From Acestrorhynchus altus (taxonomy: Eukaryota; Chordata; Actinopteri; Characiformes; Acestrorhynchidae): a stretch of DNA of 64,000 nt. The translations under genes and the position numbers were made by a program. The first letter of the stretch is position 1; every line of letters starts with the position of its first letter. This document shows, piece after piece, positions 11,755-20,690 of this stretch. The stretch spans positions 16,762,498-16,826,497 of the forward strand of contig CM067524.1 of assembly GCA_034509495.1 (NCBI GenBank), in the 5' to 3' direction. The notes beneath the pieces are model-generated. The model searched no databases and had not been told where the DNA came from. It worked only from the letters and a program-made list of their open reading frames with translations.

Positions 11755-11820
11755 CGATAGATGGATAGACACAACTTTACTGATCCCTTGGGAGGGTTCC
11801 CTCAGGGAAATGGTGTGTTT
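11755..11820 (-). mobile_element. 3' end of an L2-type LINE, antisense
   Basis: The phrase GATAGATGGATAGACACAACTTTACTGATCCCTTGGGAGG is the reverse complement of the typical 3' end of fish L2-type LINEs (CC..GGGATTAATAAAG followed by a short-unit tail). The same end is seen in sense orientation at 20480-20516. Only the tail is present. Confidence 0.6.
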
Positions 11821-12261
11821 TCTATAGGTTTTACAGCTTAAAACTTTTATAGTCTACTATCATGACCAGCATAACCATGTTGGTACATGGAGATGGTCAG
11901 TTCACCTAACTGTTCAGTCAGCTTTACCAAACTAGAGAACTTGTCAACTAACCAACCTGTCAAACTCTAATGAAGACATACCTTATACCAGTCTTAGTCT
12001 TATATAGTGTCAGGTTCCTTATAATTGTCTTGTCCAATTCCTCTCTGCCCATCGATTGTTGAAAATTCCAAGGAATTACAAAGAAATTCTCAATTTACCT
12101 AAATTTACCCATTAAGGAAATGATGGCAAACCTGGCATTTCTGCCAAGTGGCTGGAATTGGGAAACTTTTCAGACTGGCTGATGATGGGAGCTCTTGCTG
12201 GTTAACCAGTTTGCTTTCACCTGATCAGCTTGTCAGCTTGATGTCAACAATCATCCAGCAT

Positions 12262-12400
12262 TCATCTCAACCCTGGTCCTGGAGACCCCTGCCCTGCATG
12301 CACGTTTTCGTGCTTTCCCTGCTCTCAACACACCTGACTCAACTAATCAGCTATTTACAATGGAGGACATTTACAGAAGGTGCATTAAAGTAAGGAAACC
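12262..12400. mobile_element. hAT MITE fragment
   Basis: TCTCAACCCTGGTCCTGGAG followed by CCTGCCCTGCATG and CACACCTGACTCAACTAATC is the left arm of the same MITE type as at 10077-10260. The right arm is absent or diverged. It lies about 130 bases inside the inferred intron, downstream of the col25a1 exon 1 donor. Confidence 0.6.
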
Positions 12401-12526
12401 ACTATAAAGTGCAGGTCAGGATGAGGAACATTGGCTTAGACCAAAGTCTAAAAGTCCTTCAGCTTAGAATTGAGCCTTTGAAGTGAGTGGTCAGTCATCA
12501 GTGGGTGGTCAGCAGAATGGGCTCAC

Positions 12527-12808
12527 CTGTGCCAGCAGCTCCTCAACTCTCTCCTGTATGACTGAGTGGATCTGCTCCACTGACAGCGCGGCGAGCGGGG
12601 AGGTCAGGCGCGCGCTCTCCAGCTCCACCACTCTGCTTTGGACGTCGTTGTTCTGGACGCTCAGGAGGACGCAGAAGGCAACGGACACGGCGGACAGCAC
12701 AAGCGGAGCCCCGCTGACGGTGGCGCGCAGACAGTGCCGCCGCCGTTTGCTCGCCCCCGAGTCGCTCTCCATGCGCTCGCGCGCCTCGTTCCCTCCGAGC
12801 GCCTTCAT
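12527..12808 (-). CDS. col25a1: Collagen XXV-like, exon 1 (N-terminus, 94 codons)
   Basis: This exon encodes the N-terminus of a type II membrane collagen. Residues 1-33 are cytosolic, with a basic KRRR cluster at 21-24. Residues about 34-51 form one hydrophobic membrane segment (APLVLSAVSVAFCVLLSV). Residues 52-94 start a coiled-coil stem with NNDVQSRVVELESA and end in ERVEELLAQ. Known collagen XXV has the matching pattern (ND.Q.R...LESA and EKVE.LLAQ), so I prefer it over collagens XIII and XXIII, whose stems fit less well. The ATG at 12808-12806 has G at -3 (GACATGA). The exon is exactly 94 codons (phase 0) and ends ...GCACAG followed by the donor GTGAGC (12526-12521). The frame stays open upstream to an ATG at 13144, but that extension encodes the CA repeat as HTHTHT and looks like 5' UTR and promoter. 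Met13 is an alternative start. The Gly-X-Y domains lie outside the window. Confidence 0.85.
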
Positions 12809-12895
12809 GTCGGTCACTGCGTAGAAATGAGCGCGAGCCTCGGTCGCTCGCTGCCCGCTGCTTGCACCACAGCGTCTCGCGCTCCGCGGACGATG

Positions 12896-12903
12896 TGACG
12901 TCA
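12896..12903. promoter_or_regulatory. Perfect cAMP response element TGACGTCA
   Basis: The full palindromic CRE consensus lies 88 bases upstream of the inferred col25a1 start codon, inside the CpG island. CREB/ATF proteins bind this sequence. The site is read directly; its activity is inference. Confidence 0.6.
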
Positions 12904-12919
12904 ACGCTCCGCGCGCACC

Positions 12920-12924
12920 CACGT

Positions 12925-12925
<1 letters not shown>
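12920..12925. promoter_or_regulatory. E-box CACGTG beside the CRE
   Basis: A palindromic CACGTG (USF/MYC/CLOCK class) starts 17 bases beyond the CRE, at the edge of the GT microsatellite. Because CACGTG partly overlaps a repeat boundary, its presence could be coincidental. Confidence 0.4.

Positions 12926-12961
<36 letters not shown>
12923..12961. repeat. (GT)n-(GA)n microsatellite in the col25a1 5' region
   Basis: About 13 GT units run directly into about 6 GA units. Its position 115-155 bases upstream of the start codon puts it in the proximal promoter or the 5' UTR. On the sense (minus) strand it reads (TC)n-(AC)n. Length variation here could alter spacing between upstream elements and the CRE. 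Confidence 0.95.
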
Positions 12962-13204
12962 CACCAGGGGGAACTTTGTATCGCCGGTGCGTAACGAAAG
13001 ACAGGCGCGAGCGCAGCACGTTCCGCGCGCTCCGTTCAAACAGCACCGCCTCCCGATCTGATTTGAGGAGCAACGAGTGGAGGCGCACTCCTCCACCACT
13101 GCACCACCAGCCCCACTCCAGTCCCTCCTCCCAAACCTGCTCACTCTGTGTCACTCTGCACACTCCGCAAAGGCTCATTAGTATTAACTGACTGTCTGAT
13201 CGAC

Positions 13205-13720
13205 AGATGACGATGTGGTGCTAAACTCTAGACTAAAACTCTAAAACTAAGGGTTCTTTAGATCGATGGAGAAGGTGCTGCAGGGGGTTCTATACCTTTT
13301 TAATAAAGTATACGTGGCTTTTAATGAGGGTTACAGTGTTAAACGTATAATAATAGACGAGCCCCTTTATAAGTTTTCTGAAGAACTTGGGTAAAAGAAT
13401 GTTTGCATGATGTGCAGGTTCCCTACTAACTAAAGGAACTTCCTACAACCTCGCTATATCTTTTAAAATAAAGGTTCCAAAAGAGACTATTGGAATGATC
13501 AGTGAAGAACTCCTTTGGGGTTTTAAGAAAATCTCATTAGATGATCCATTAAGAGGAATGTTTTGTAAAGAGATGGGCCTTTTTAAAGGTTCAAGAATGA
13601 GAATGTCCACATAATGTGAAGGTTTGTTACTAATTAAAGAATTTTCCAGGAACTTTCCTACACTCTTAGTAAACTGAAGCCCCCTAGATTGTTTACAGAT
13701 GTTCAAATTATTTACAATTT
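13205..13720. repeat. Degenerate tandem 'AAGAACC' repeat, about 215-bp period
   Basis: The phrase GAATGTTTGCATGATGTGCAGGTTCCCTACTAACTAAAGG at about 13399 recurs about 210 bases later as GAATGTCCACATAATGTGAAGG, and again near 14150 as GAACATCCACATAATGTAAAGG. GGTTCTTTAGAT/GGTTCTATACC phrases place it in the large fish family with repeated GGTTCT and AGAACC motifs. The small frame at 13443-13706 is a translation of this repeat. Confidence 0.6.
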
Positions 13721-13883
13721 AAATGTGATTAAACTCAGTTGATTCTCAAGAGTATTAGGGTTAGGATACCAGGACTAGGTTTAGGGTAAGACTTGGATTT
13801 TGGGTTGAGGTGAAAGTTAGGGTGAAGACTATTTTTCCCTACAACATTCCTACATTCTTAAAATTAGAGGTGCAAAAATTGTT

Positions 13884-14074
13884 CTTAACACTTAGAACTG
13901 AGATCCACATGTTTCAAGGAATTCCACACTGTTTTCTAGGCTTCATAACTTATGATCAGAGTAACCTACATACATGATATATCATACAAAGCTTAGAGTT
14001 ATGAATCCTAGAAAACAGCAAGGAATTGCCTGCAAAGTGTGTTCTAAACTGGGTTCTAAGAGTTAAGAGTTAAG
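13884..14074. mobile_element. Foldback (palindromic) MITE
   Basis: The left arm has CTTAACACTTAGAACTGAGA and, after about 40 bases, CTGTTTTCTAGGCTTCATAACT. The right arm, read in reverse complement, has CTTAACTCTTAGAACCCAG and CTGTTTTCTAGGATTCATAACT. The arms are about 70-80 bases with a short AT-rich loop. No ORF is present. A one-arm copy lies at 436-520. It is inserted between two copies of the 'AAGAACC' repeat. Confidence 0.75.
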
Positions 14075-14340
14075 GGATGTTTTGGTTTCCTGAAGAACGT
14101 TTTACATTTTTAAGAGCAATGTCTGTAACTGAGATGTTTGTGGGAAGAACATCCACATAATGTAAAGGTTCCATACCAGTTCCTAAAACTTTCTCAGAAA
14201 TAAGTGCACCAAAAGTGAGTTCTTTGGCATGAAACCACTGCTGGTTCCCTAACAAAAAAAATTACTGGTTGAAACATCATGCATGAGTGTGAAAGAAACT
14301 GCCCCATGACTAAGCCAAGAACCATTCAAGAACCTTTATT
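14075..14340. repeat. Further unit of the 'AAGAACC' tandem repeat
   Basis: GAAGAACGTTTTACATTTTTAAGAG and GAACATCCACATAATGTAAAGGTTCC match units at 13391 and 13605. A closing AAGAACCATTCAAGAACC lies at 14320. The foldback MITE separates it from the first block. Confidence 0.5.
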
Positions 14341-15289
14341 TTAAAGAGTTGTGAAGTAGGACAATTTCACAGTTGCCGATTCTCGACTTGTGGTGTGTGT
14401 AGCGCAGTAGAGATGTAGGATGTATAGCTTACAGGCAGTAGAGCAAATGAAAGCAATGAATAGTGAGTATTGTTTGTTTCTAGACTGCATGGTCAGCATT
14501 ATGGTGTGGTTTTTGAGGAAATGATGGGTTCCCTGTTGGGCAGCCGGGCTCTGCAGTCCTCAGAATTGCCACAATTCTATACAATCAGGCAAAGCTGCAT
14601 AGATCATGACTGCTCTCCACGTGGATGTTTCTGAGCTCCATTGCCTTCCAGGCACCAGACTGAACTCTTCATCTGTCCCAAAACTTAGTTTGGACTTCAT
14701 CTCTGTGTCCTGTCTGAAGGACACGGATAGCTTCACTGGGAGGGCCTCTCAGCAGTACACTGTAATGAAAATATAAAACAGACTCAATTAGGGATTGAAA
14801 TTATTGTATTTGGCTGGAGAGGGTCTGTGTGCATTGGCTTAAATGGATAAAGCTAGAGTCATGTTTCATATTTTGGGTTAAGCAAGTTCCTTTACCTAAA
14901 GTAGCAGCAAGTCATGGTCTTTTTTTTTTCTCAGCACTGATCATGTAAAGGATTGGAGCTGGGTTTATTTAGTGTGGTGTAGAATCCTTCAGCATCCAAA
15001 CCCATATTAATTTCTCTACTTCACTACATTGACAGGTGTGAAGTTACACCACAAATAATTAAGTTTCAGTAAAAAGGATGGCTTCCTTATACTTATACAC
15101 TATATTGCCAGAATGCATTAGTACAGTTGTTCTGCATTATTTCTGTATTGGGATCAAACCCACTGTGGATGCAGATGTAAAGAGCTCAACTCAGGTGAAC
15201 AACTTTGGTTGCTGTACTTAACTACCAAAAACCAACAGCTCCCTCTTGTGCAAATAATATGTAAAGACAACTGTACCTCCAAGCCAGGT
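14341..15289. other. Intergenic, nothing recognisable
   Basis: Unique-looking AT-rich sequence with a T9-10 tract near 14921. No bounded exon, RNA gene or repeat terminus was found. Confidence 0.35.
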
Positions 15290-15612
15290 TGGGATTTTAT
15301 CTTCATATTCCCTTATTCCTGGTCATGGTTGTGGTGGAATCAACCATGCCTACAAGGAATCACAAGGGTAGTGAGGCAGAAATTCCCCCTAGACAGGACA
15401 CCAGTCCTTTGCAAGGTACCACACATGCACACTCCTAGGGCAATCTAACAAGGCCAATCTACCAAGCATATTTATGTGCGGTGGAAAGAAATATGGTAGA
15501 AACCTGTAAGGACAAAACTGCAAGGACTGGAGCAAGGATTCAAACCACAACCTTAGACCATTGGAGCTGAGTGACACATGCACTACCTGCCACACCACTG
15601 CGCCGCCTACTT
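15290..15612 (-). mobile_element. tRNA-derived SINE-like repeat, antisense
   Basis: From the right, the minus strand reads GGCGGCGCAGTGGTGTGGCA, then GTCACTCAGCTCCA, then a B-box-like GGTTTGAATCC. This is the head of a common fish SINE-like repeat. Its 3' portion near 15320-15350 resembles the 'CCTGGTCATGGTTGTGGTGG' tail. The frame at 15389-15649 is a shadow of it. Confidence 0.6.
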
Positions 15613-15724
15613 GAGCATTATTTTTGATGTTAATATAATAATATATCATATCATATAAATCACTATTTAATTGTGCTAATCTGCTAATGAATAAGGGATC
15701 TTATTTAACCTTAATCTTTTTAAG

Positions 15725-15880
15725 GTTAGTCAGTCCATCATTCAATTATGATGAGATACACTGCAGTGACACTGAAATGGTGGTGACGTGTGTGTTGTGC
15801 TGATCAGACACACCAGTGCTGCTGGAGTGTTTAGACACTGTTTCCATCACTGTCCACTCTATTAGACACTCCTACCTAGT
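15725..15880. mobile_element. Fragment of the CACTG-AGTGACACTGA palindromic MITE
   Basis: ACTGCAGTGACACTGAAATGGTGG, then TGTGTTGTGCTGATCAGACACA and GTGCTGCTGGAGTGTTTA match the inner part of the element at 17027-17690. Only part of one arm is present. Confidence 0.65.
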
Positions 15881-16611
15881 TTTTGTGTGATGGCAACACA
15901 CAAGTTTTTTTGTATACATACACTCACCTATATGCTTGCATTATGACAAGCATGCCCTAGTGGTGTAAATAGACATCCATTAGAAATACAAATAAATAAT
16001 AGAAACATTTGCTAAATAATCTAATTTTATAAAGATGCATATCATATATCAATGTACGTAGTTACATTTCCATGCATCAGTTCTTTGATATCATTCTCTA
16101 ATTTTCTCCTTCTGCAAACATATGTGGTAGATTCTAGCTTAATCCAGTAGGTGGCATCATCCACAAAGGATAAAGCTGTGGTCCCTGATACGGTTTATGG
16201 AGGTTGTCAGGTGTGCTGGGATGAGGACAATGGGCTTTCAGAGCCAGGACTTGGGCACCACTGGATTAAAGCAGTGGTTTCAGGTATTCTTAATTCTCAA
16301 CACACTTAATTAAGGGCTTGATTATCAGCTGATGAGCTGGAACAGAGCTATTTGGGCAGGTAATAGTCAAACACATAGAGGTGGTGAATAGTCTTCTCTG
16401 TCCTGCTCTAATGTATTATTTTTTTCTCATTCAAAGAGGATATGTACACCTAGACAAATCAGAGGTCAGTCTAATCCCTCCAGCATTCTTTAAAACAATG
16501 CCATGTTGTATTTCACCTTAAAAGTATATATATATTCTATAGCATCAGTCCACATGCTTCTGTCACTTCCAATGACAGTTCTGTGTCTCTCAGCTTGTCC
16601 AGAAGGGCATG

Positions 16612-16720
16612 TTTAAAGCATGTTCTTTAGGGGTGGTTCAAAGCATGAATTACATTTCCAAGCTGTAGGGGGAGCCGAGGAGCAAGAAATGCCAATTCTG
16701 GTATAAAGCTGATTTCCCAC
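16612..16720. repeat. Dispersed repeat, pair of 29213-29320
   Basis: GGTGGTTCAAAGCATGAATT, then GTAGGGGGAGCCGAGGAGCA and GGTATAAAGCTGATTT recur in the same order at 29230-29310. The two copies are about 12.6 kb apart, in the same orientation. The family is unknown to me. Confidence 0.55.
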
Positions 16721-16769
16721 ATAATGCTGTTGCTATATAATGCTGTTTCTTGTTATTGTATTATTAGTT

Positions 16770-17030
16770 ACTGTCCAAATGGTTGTGGAAACCTCTTCTA
16801 ATGAATGCATTTAGTTATTTTAAGGTGCACCCATTGCTGATCCAGATATGCAAATGCACACATAGCTTGTATACTCCCTCTAGAGAAGTATTACCAATAG
16901 AATAGGACTGTCTGAAACAGAAAAACAAAAACCCACGTTCACTATATCCATTGGTTAGAGAGCTGCAAAGCCCATTAGCATTTAGCTGTGAAGCAGTAGA
17001 AATGTAAAGCAAAAACTGATCAGCCACTAT
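16770..17030. mobile_element. Tc1-type MITE fragment (TGTCCAAATG end)
   Basis: CTGTCCAAATGGTTGTGGAA, TAATGAATGCATTTAGTTATTT, GGTGCACCCATTGCTGATCC and AATAGAATAGGACTGTCTG follow the order of the more complete copy at 22385-22680. The right end is truncated by, or abuts, the palindromic MITE starting near 17027. Confidence 0.65.
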
Positions 17031-17690
17031 TATAACCACCTCATTGTTTCTACACTCAGTTTCATGAGCTCCACTTACTGTACAGGAGCATTTTGTAGTT
17101 TATCTCTTTCTCTGCATACTTGTTTCAGCCTCTTTTCACCAAGTTCTTCAATGGTCAGGACCCCACAGGACCACCACAGAATATGCATTATTGCATAGTA
17201 GAACTGACATGTCACTGACATGGTGGTGGTGTGTTAGTGTGTGTTCCACTGGTATGAGTGGCTCAGACACAGCAGTGCTGCTGGAGTTTTAAACCATTGC
17301 TGGCCTCAAAATAGTTCACCAATCAGAAATATCCAGCCATAAATGTCCTGTGACCACTGATGAAGGACTAGAGGATGGTCAACACATCTCACATCTCTAC
17401 ATCTACAAGTAATGAGAAACTAGGTAGGAGTTTCTAATAAAGGGCACAGTGAGTGGACACTGTGATTAAACACTCCAGCAGCACAGCTGTGTCTAATCCA
17501 CTCATACCATGCTAAGAATGATCCCCCCATCAAAACAATGCCTGCTCTGTGATGGTCATATGGAATGGTGACCATTGAAGAACAAGGTGAAGAAGAAGAA
17601 GAAGATTTAGATGTACTGTATACTTATAAAACTACAAAGTGCTCCTATATGGGAAGAGGAGCTGATAGTAATGAACAGTGTGTGTAAAAG
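17027..17690. mobile_element. Near-complete palindromic ostariophysan DNA element
   Basis: The left end reads TTATAACCACCTCATTGTTTC and the right side carries CTACAAAGTGCTCCTATATG and GGAGCTGATAGTAATGAACAG, its approximate reverse complement. Internal mirror phrases include GACATGGTGGTGGTGTGTTA and CAGCAGTGCTGCTGGAGTTT (left), and CACTCCAGCAGCACAGCTGT (right). I recognise this as a very abundant palindromic element of ostariophysan fish. It has no coding capacity. The small frame at 17611-17835 only partly overlaps it. Confidence 0.7.
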
Positions 17691-18439
17691 GAGATGGTGT
17701 GCTCAGTGTATCTCACTAATCAATACTAATTACCTTGAAAGCAATACTGATCTGTCATTTCCTAATTTTCCTGTGACTGACTTATCCTGTGAATTTGATC
17801 ATATATTACATTGGCCTATATGTTACTGCAGATAACATAATTCATAATTCATAATTCAGAGTAGCAAAAGGCCAGAAGTTTTAGGGTTCTATAAACTGTC
17901 CGAAAATAATTTTTTTTCCACAAGTTCCATCAAATTTGCCCAAAGTCTGAAATTCAGTTTGCTCAAAGTCCTCAGGTTCAAAGTGTGCTTCATCTTTTTA
18001 TGAAGAGTCCAAGTCCAAGTCAAATTATCCCCATGAAAAATGTCCAGTCATGAGAAATTGCTGTCAAAGCAAACTGAATATTATTTTACCACTGGAAAAA
18101 AACTTTCCTCAAATTTTACCAGGACATTCAGGTTGCCGCTTAAGACAAATATTGCTTGGTTATGCTCAGAAACCCAAGCACTGAGAATTTTCAAAGGAGC
18201 ATAGAAAGGACATCTGCATTTCATCGTTGGTCTAAACTTGCATTCAAATATGGGTCACTTCATCTAGCTGTGAATAGTTAGCAATGAATGATGGAAGGAA
18301 GGAGGGAATGTGTAGAAATACATTGACAAGCCAGTCATCGATTAGGAAAGGCTTGGAGATAAGGGTGAAGCCCTCCATGGCTCATACCATTAGCCTGTTT
18401 TAGATTTTGAAGAAAAAAAACCTATCCTGCATCTATGCC

Positions 18440-18545
18440 AATGCTAAATGTCCACTCACACTCACAAAAATTGCCAATAGAATAGGACTCTCTGAAACAG
18501 AAAATATAGACCTATGTACCAACACCTTTATCCGTGAATGTGAAA
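18440..18545. mobile_element. Internal fragment of the Tc1-type MITE
   Basis: AATAGAATAGGACTCTCTGAAACAG and ACCTATGTACCAACACC match the centre of the element seen at 16770 and 22385. Both termini are missing. Confidence 0.5.
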
Positions 18546-18689
18546 TACCTGAAGAACATGTGCCCTCACAAAACATGCTAGTAGAGAGAGTTTTTTTCAT
18601 GATGAAAACACTTTTTTCACTCTCTGTGTCCGCTGCCTCACAGCTAGATGGTTCTTTGTGTATTCCTGGGATCAGCTGATTGTGCTGAA

Positions 18690-20516
18690 GCTGGTCACCA
18701 TAGCGTCCAGGACAGCTAAGATTTCCAAGGAGCTATGGAGACAGACACACACGGGATGCAGAAGAGGAATTAAGCAGCACATAATAAAAGCAAGGGCAAG
18801 ACAATGGAGGATATGCTGCATCTTCCCTCTCTCATTATGGGCAACATGTGTTCGCTGGCTAATAAGATGGATGAGCTAACTGCATTAGCCCGGCGTCAGA
18901 GGGAGTATCTGGAATGTAGTTTAATGTGCTTCTAAGAGACACGGATATACCAAGGTATTCTGGATGACAATGTTTCCATCAATGGCTTTCAGATTGTTCG
19001 GGCTGACCAGAGCTACACTGAGAATGGTAAACTTCCCTCAGTATGTGGACTGTCCAACCAGAGCTAAGAACACTGGGCCTGATGTACGCTAATGTTAGGG
19101 AGGAGTACAGCTGCTCCCCATCCCCCTGTGGGCAGGTCTGATAACAACTTGACCTCAGTCCCAGGTATATGCCTCTGGTGAAGAGCCAGCCGGAGACCAC
19201 ACAGACAGTGAGGAGAAGGAAACTTATGAGGCATTGCAGGACTACTTTGAGACTACAGACTGGCTGGTGCACTGTTAACTGCATGGAGAGGATGTTGATG
19301 AGGTCACAGAATGCATAATGGACTACATCAATTACTGTGTGGACTTCACTCTCCCAACCAAGACTGTCAAATGCTACCCAAACAACAAGCTGTGGCTAAC
19401 GAACGACATCAAATCTTTCCTTAATAAAAAGGAGAAGGGTTTCAGAGCAGTAGACAGACTATGAAGAGGCTCATCCTGGACCAGCACCAACCCATAGTCC
19501 AGCCATCTCTGTCTGGGAGTTGAGGATGCCATCATCTACCTGCTCAACTGAGTCTACACTCACCTGCACAAGCCCACCAACACTGTGGGGGTCATGTGTT
19601 TTGACTTCTCCAGTGCATTCACTACCATTCAGACTGCTTTCCTATGTGACAGGTTATCAGAGATGCAAGTATACACCCCGCTAGTGTCTGGAATTGTTGA
19701 CTACCTGACTGGCAGACCACCTGTACACCTGCAGCACTGTGTGGTTACAGAGTGGTAACACTGGAGCCCTACAGGGAACTGTCCTCTCTTCATTCCTTTT
19801 CACCCTCTACACCACAGACTTCAGCTACTGCACAGAGACTTGTCATCTGCAAAGGTTTTCTGATGACTCTGCAATATTTGGATGTGGTTAGAAAATAACA
19901 GAAGTCACCTATATTATCTGAGGTCCTTCAACATCTGCTGGATGATGCTCAGGATATTCTATGACTCTTCTAAGCTGTTGCATGCTGGGGCTGCATGCTG
20001 AGGGCAGCAGATGCCAACAGATGCAACAAACTGATCCATAAGGCTGGTGTCGTTGTGAGCTGGACTCTGATAGCAGTGTTGGAGAGAATGTTGCTGTCTA
20101 AACTGCAGGCCATTATAGACAGTGACTCCAACCTACCGAACAGTAATGAGACACAGGAGCACTTTGAGTGTAAGACTTATCCCACACAAATGCACTACAG
20201 AGCACCACAGGAGGTCATTCCTACCAGTGGCCATCAAACTATGACTCCTTTAATGGGTGACCACTACAAACCACTATGGTTCAGTTGTACAATTTGTTAA
20301 TTTTACTTATCTGTGCAGTAACTCTGGATGTACATTTTTTTTTATTATTATTATACCCAATGGCTTTTTCAGCATTGTAACGTGTATATTTCCAAAGAGT
20401 TTATTGTACTGATAAAAAAAAAAAATTCTGTTTTTATATTTTATATAGATAGGTGCAGCTGAGAGAATTCGCAATTGCCCTCTGGGATTAATAAAATAAT
20501 TCTGATTATGATTCTA
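18690..20516 (+). mobile_element. L2/Maui-type LINE pseudogene
   Basis: This is a decayed, internally deleted non-LTR retrotransposon. The endonuclease N-terminus is seen near 18828-19040 (NKMDELTALARR, then GFQIVRADQSYTENGK). A linker with MDYINYCVDF and PNNKLWLTNDIKSFLNKK lies at 19316-19432. Reverse transcriptase pieces follow: FDFSSAF near 19602, TGALQGTVLSSFLFTLYT near 19760 (P to L in the usual TGAPQGTVL) and FSDDSAIFGC near 19857, the catalytic-box equivalent. The C-terminal NKLIHKAG lies near 20030, and the 3' end GGGATTAATAAAATAATTCTGATT closes the element at 20516. Several frameshifts and stops (for example TGA at 18933) make it non-functional. A full-length ORF of this type would be roughly 3 kb, so much of the RT is deleted. 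Confidence 0.85.
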
Positions 20517-20690
20517 AAACTGTTGAGGAACCTCTTAGAGTTCTTCAAGGACCCTTCAACAAACCTTTGCTCTTTTTTTGAAGGTTCCATGAAGCACCTT
20601 AAGAGATTCAGCTGCAGTTTCAAATTGAATACAAATACATAAATACAAATGTTGCTGGCCATTATTTGTAACTTAAGCTTGGTAGTGTAA
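20517..20690 (-). repeat. Short repeat related to 22690-22965
   Basis: GAGGAACCTCTTAGAGTTCTTCAAGG and CTTAAGAGATTCAGCTGCAGTTTCAAATTGAA share phrases with the copy at 22730-22760 (CCTTAAGAGGGTGCTCCAG, TTTCAAATTGAAGAAC). It directly follows the LINE tail, so the LINE may have inserted beside or into it. Confidence 0.45.

Larger units (their letters stand above)
1..12526 (-). other. col25a1: Inferred 5' part of col25a1 intron 1
   Basis: The exon at 12808-12527 ends in a splice donor on the minus strand, so everything to its left in the window should be intron 1 of that gene. I looked for a second exon carrying the basic KIR.ARE / C.CP segment that follows the membrane stem in membrane collagens and saw none, but such exons are short and could be missed. 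The stretch is AT-rich, carries many repeats and has no long coding frame. That the gene continues leftward beyond base 1 is inference. Confidence 0.6.
12560..13110. promoter_or_regulatory. col25a1: CpG island over col25a1 exon 1 and promoter
   Basis: CpG dinucleotides are dense here (for example GCGCGCGCTC, CGCTCGCTGCCCGC, CGCGCTCCGCGGACG), whereas the surrounding tens of kilobases are strongly CpG-depleted. The island covers the whole of exon 1 and about 300 bases upstream, as expected for a vertebrate CpG-island promoter. No TATA box is evident, so dispersed initiation is likely. The exact start site cannot be read from sequence alone. Confidence 0.8.

Noticed and set aside
12483..12898. 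Plus-strand frames opposite the collagen exon
   Set aside because: They are reverse-complement shadows of a supported minus-strand exon and cross its splice donor.
12809..13144. In-frame N-terminal extension of the collagen exon to the ATG at 13144
   Set aside because: The extra 112 residues include HTHTHTHT from the CA repeat and cover the CRE and CpG-rich upstream region. The start at 12808 gives the expected short cytosolic head.
12543..13178. 211-codon minus-strand frame overlapping col25a1 exon 1 in a second frame
   Set aside because: It is a shadow in GC-rich sequence, with arginine- and glycine-rich composition. The frame giving the membrane segment and ending at the splice donor is the one supported.
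17590..17606. (GAA)n as a retroelement tail
   Set aside because: It is short, lies inside the palindromic element and lacks the conserved tail phrase seen at 47705 and 63835.
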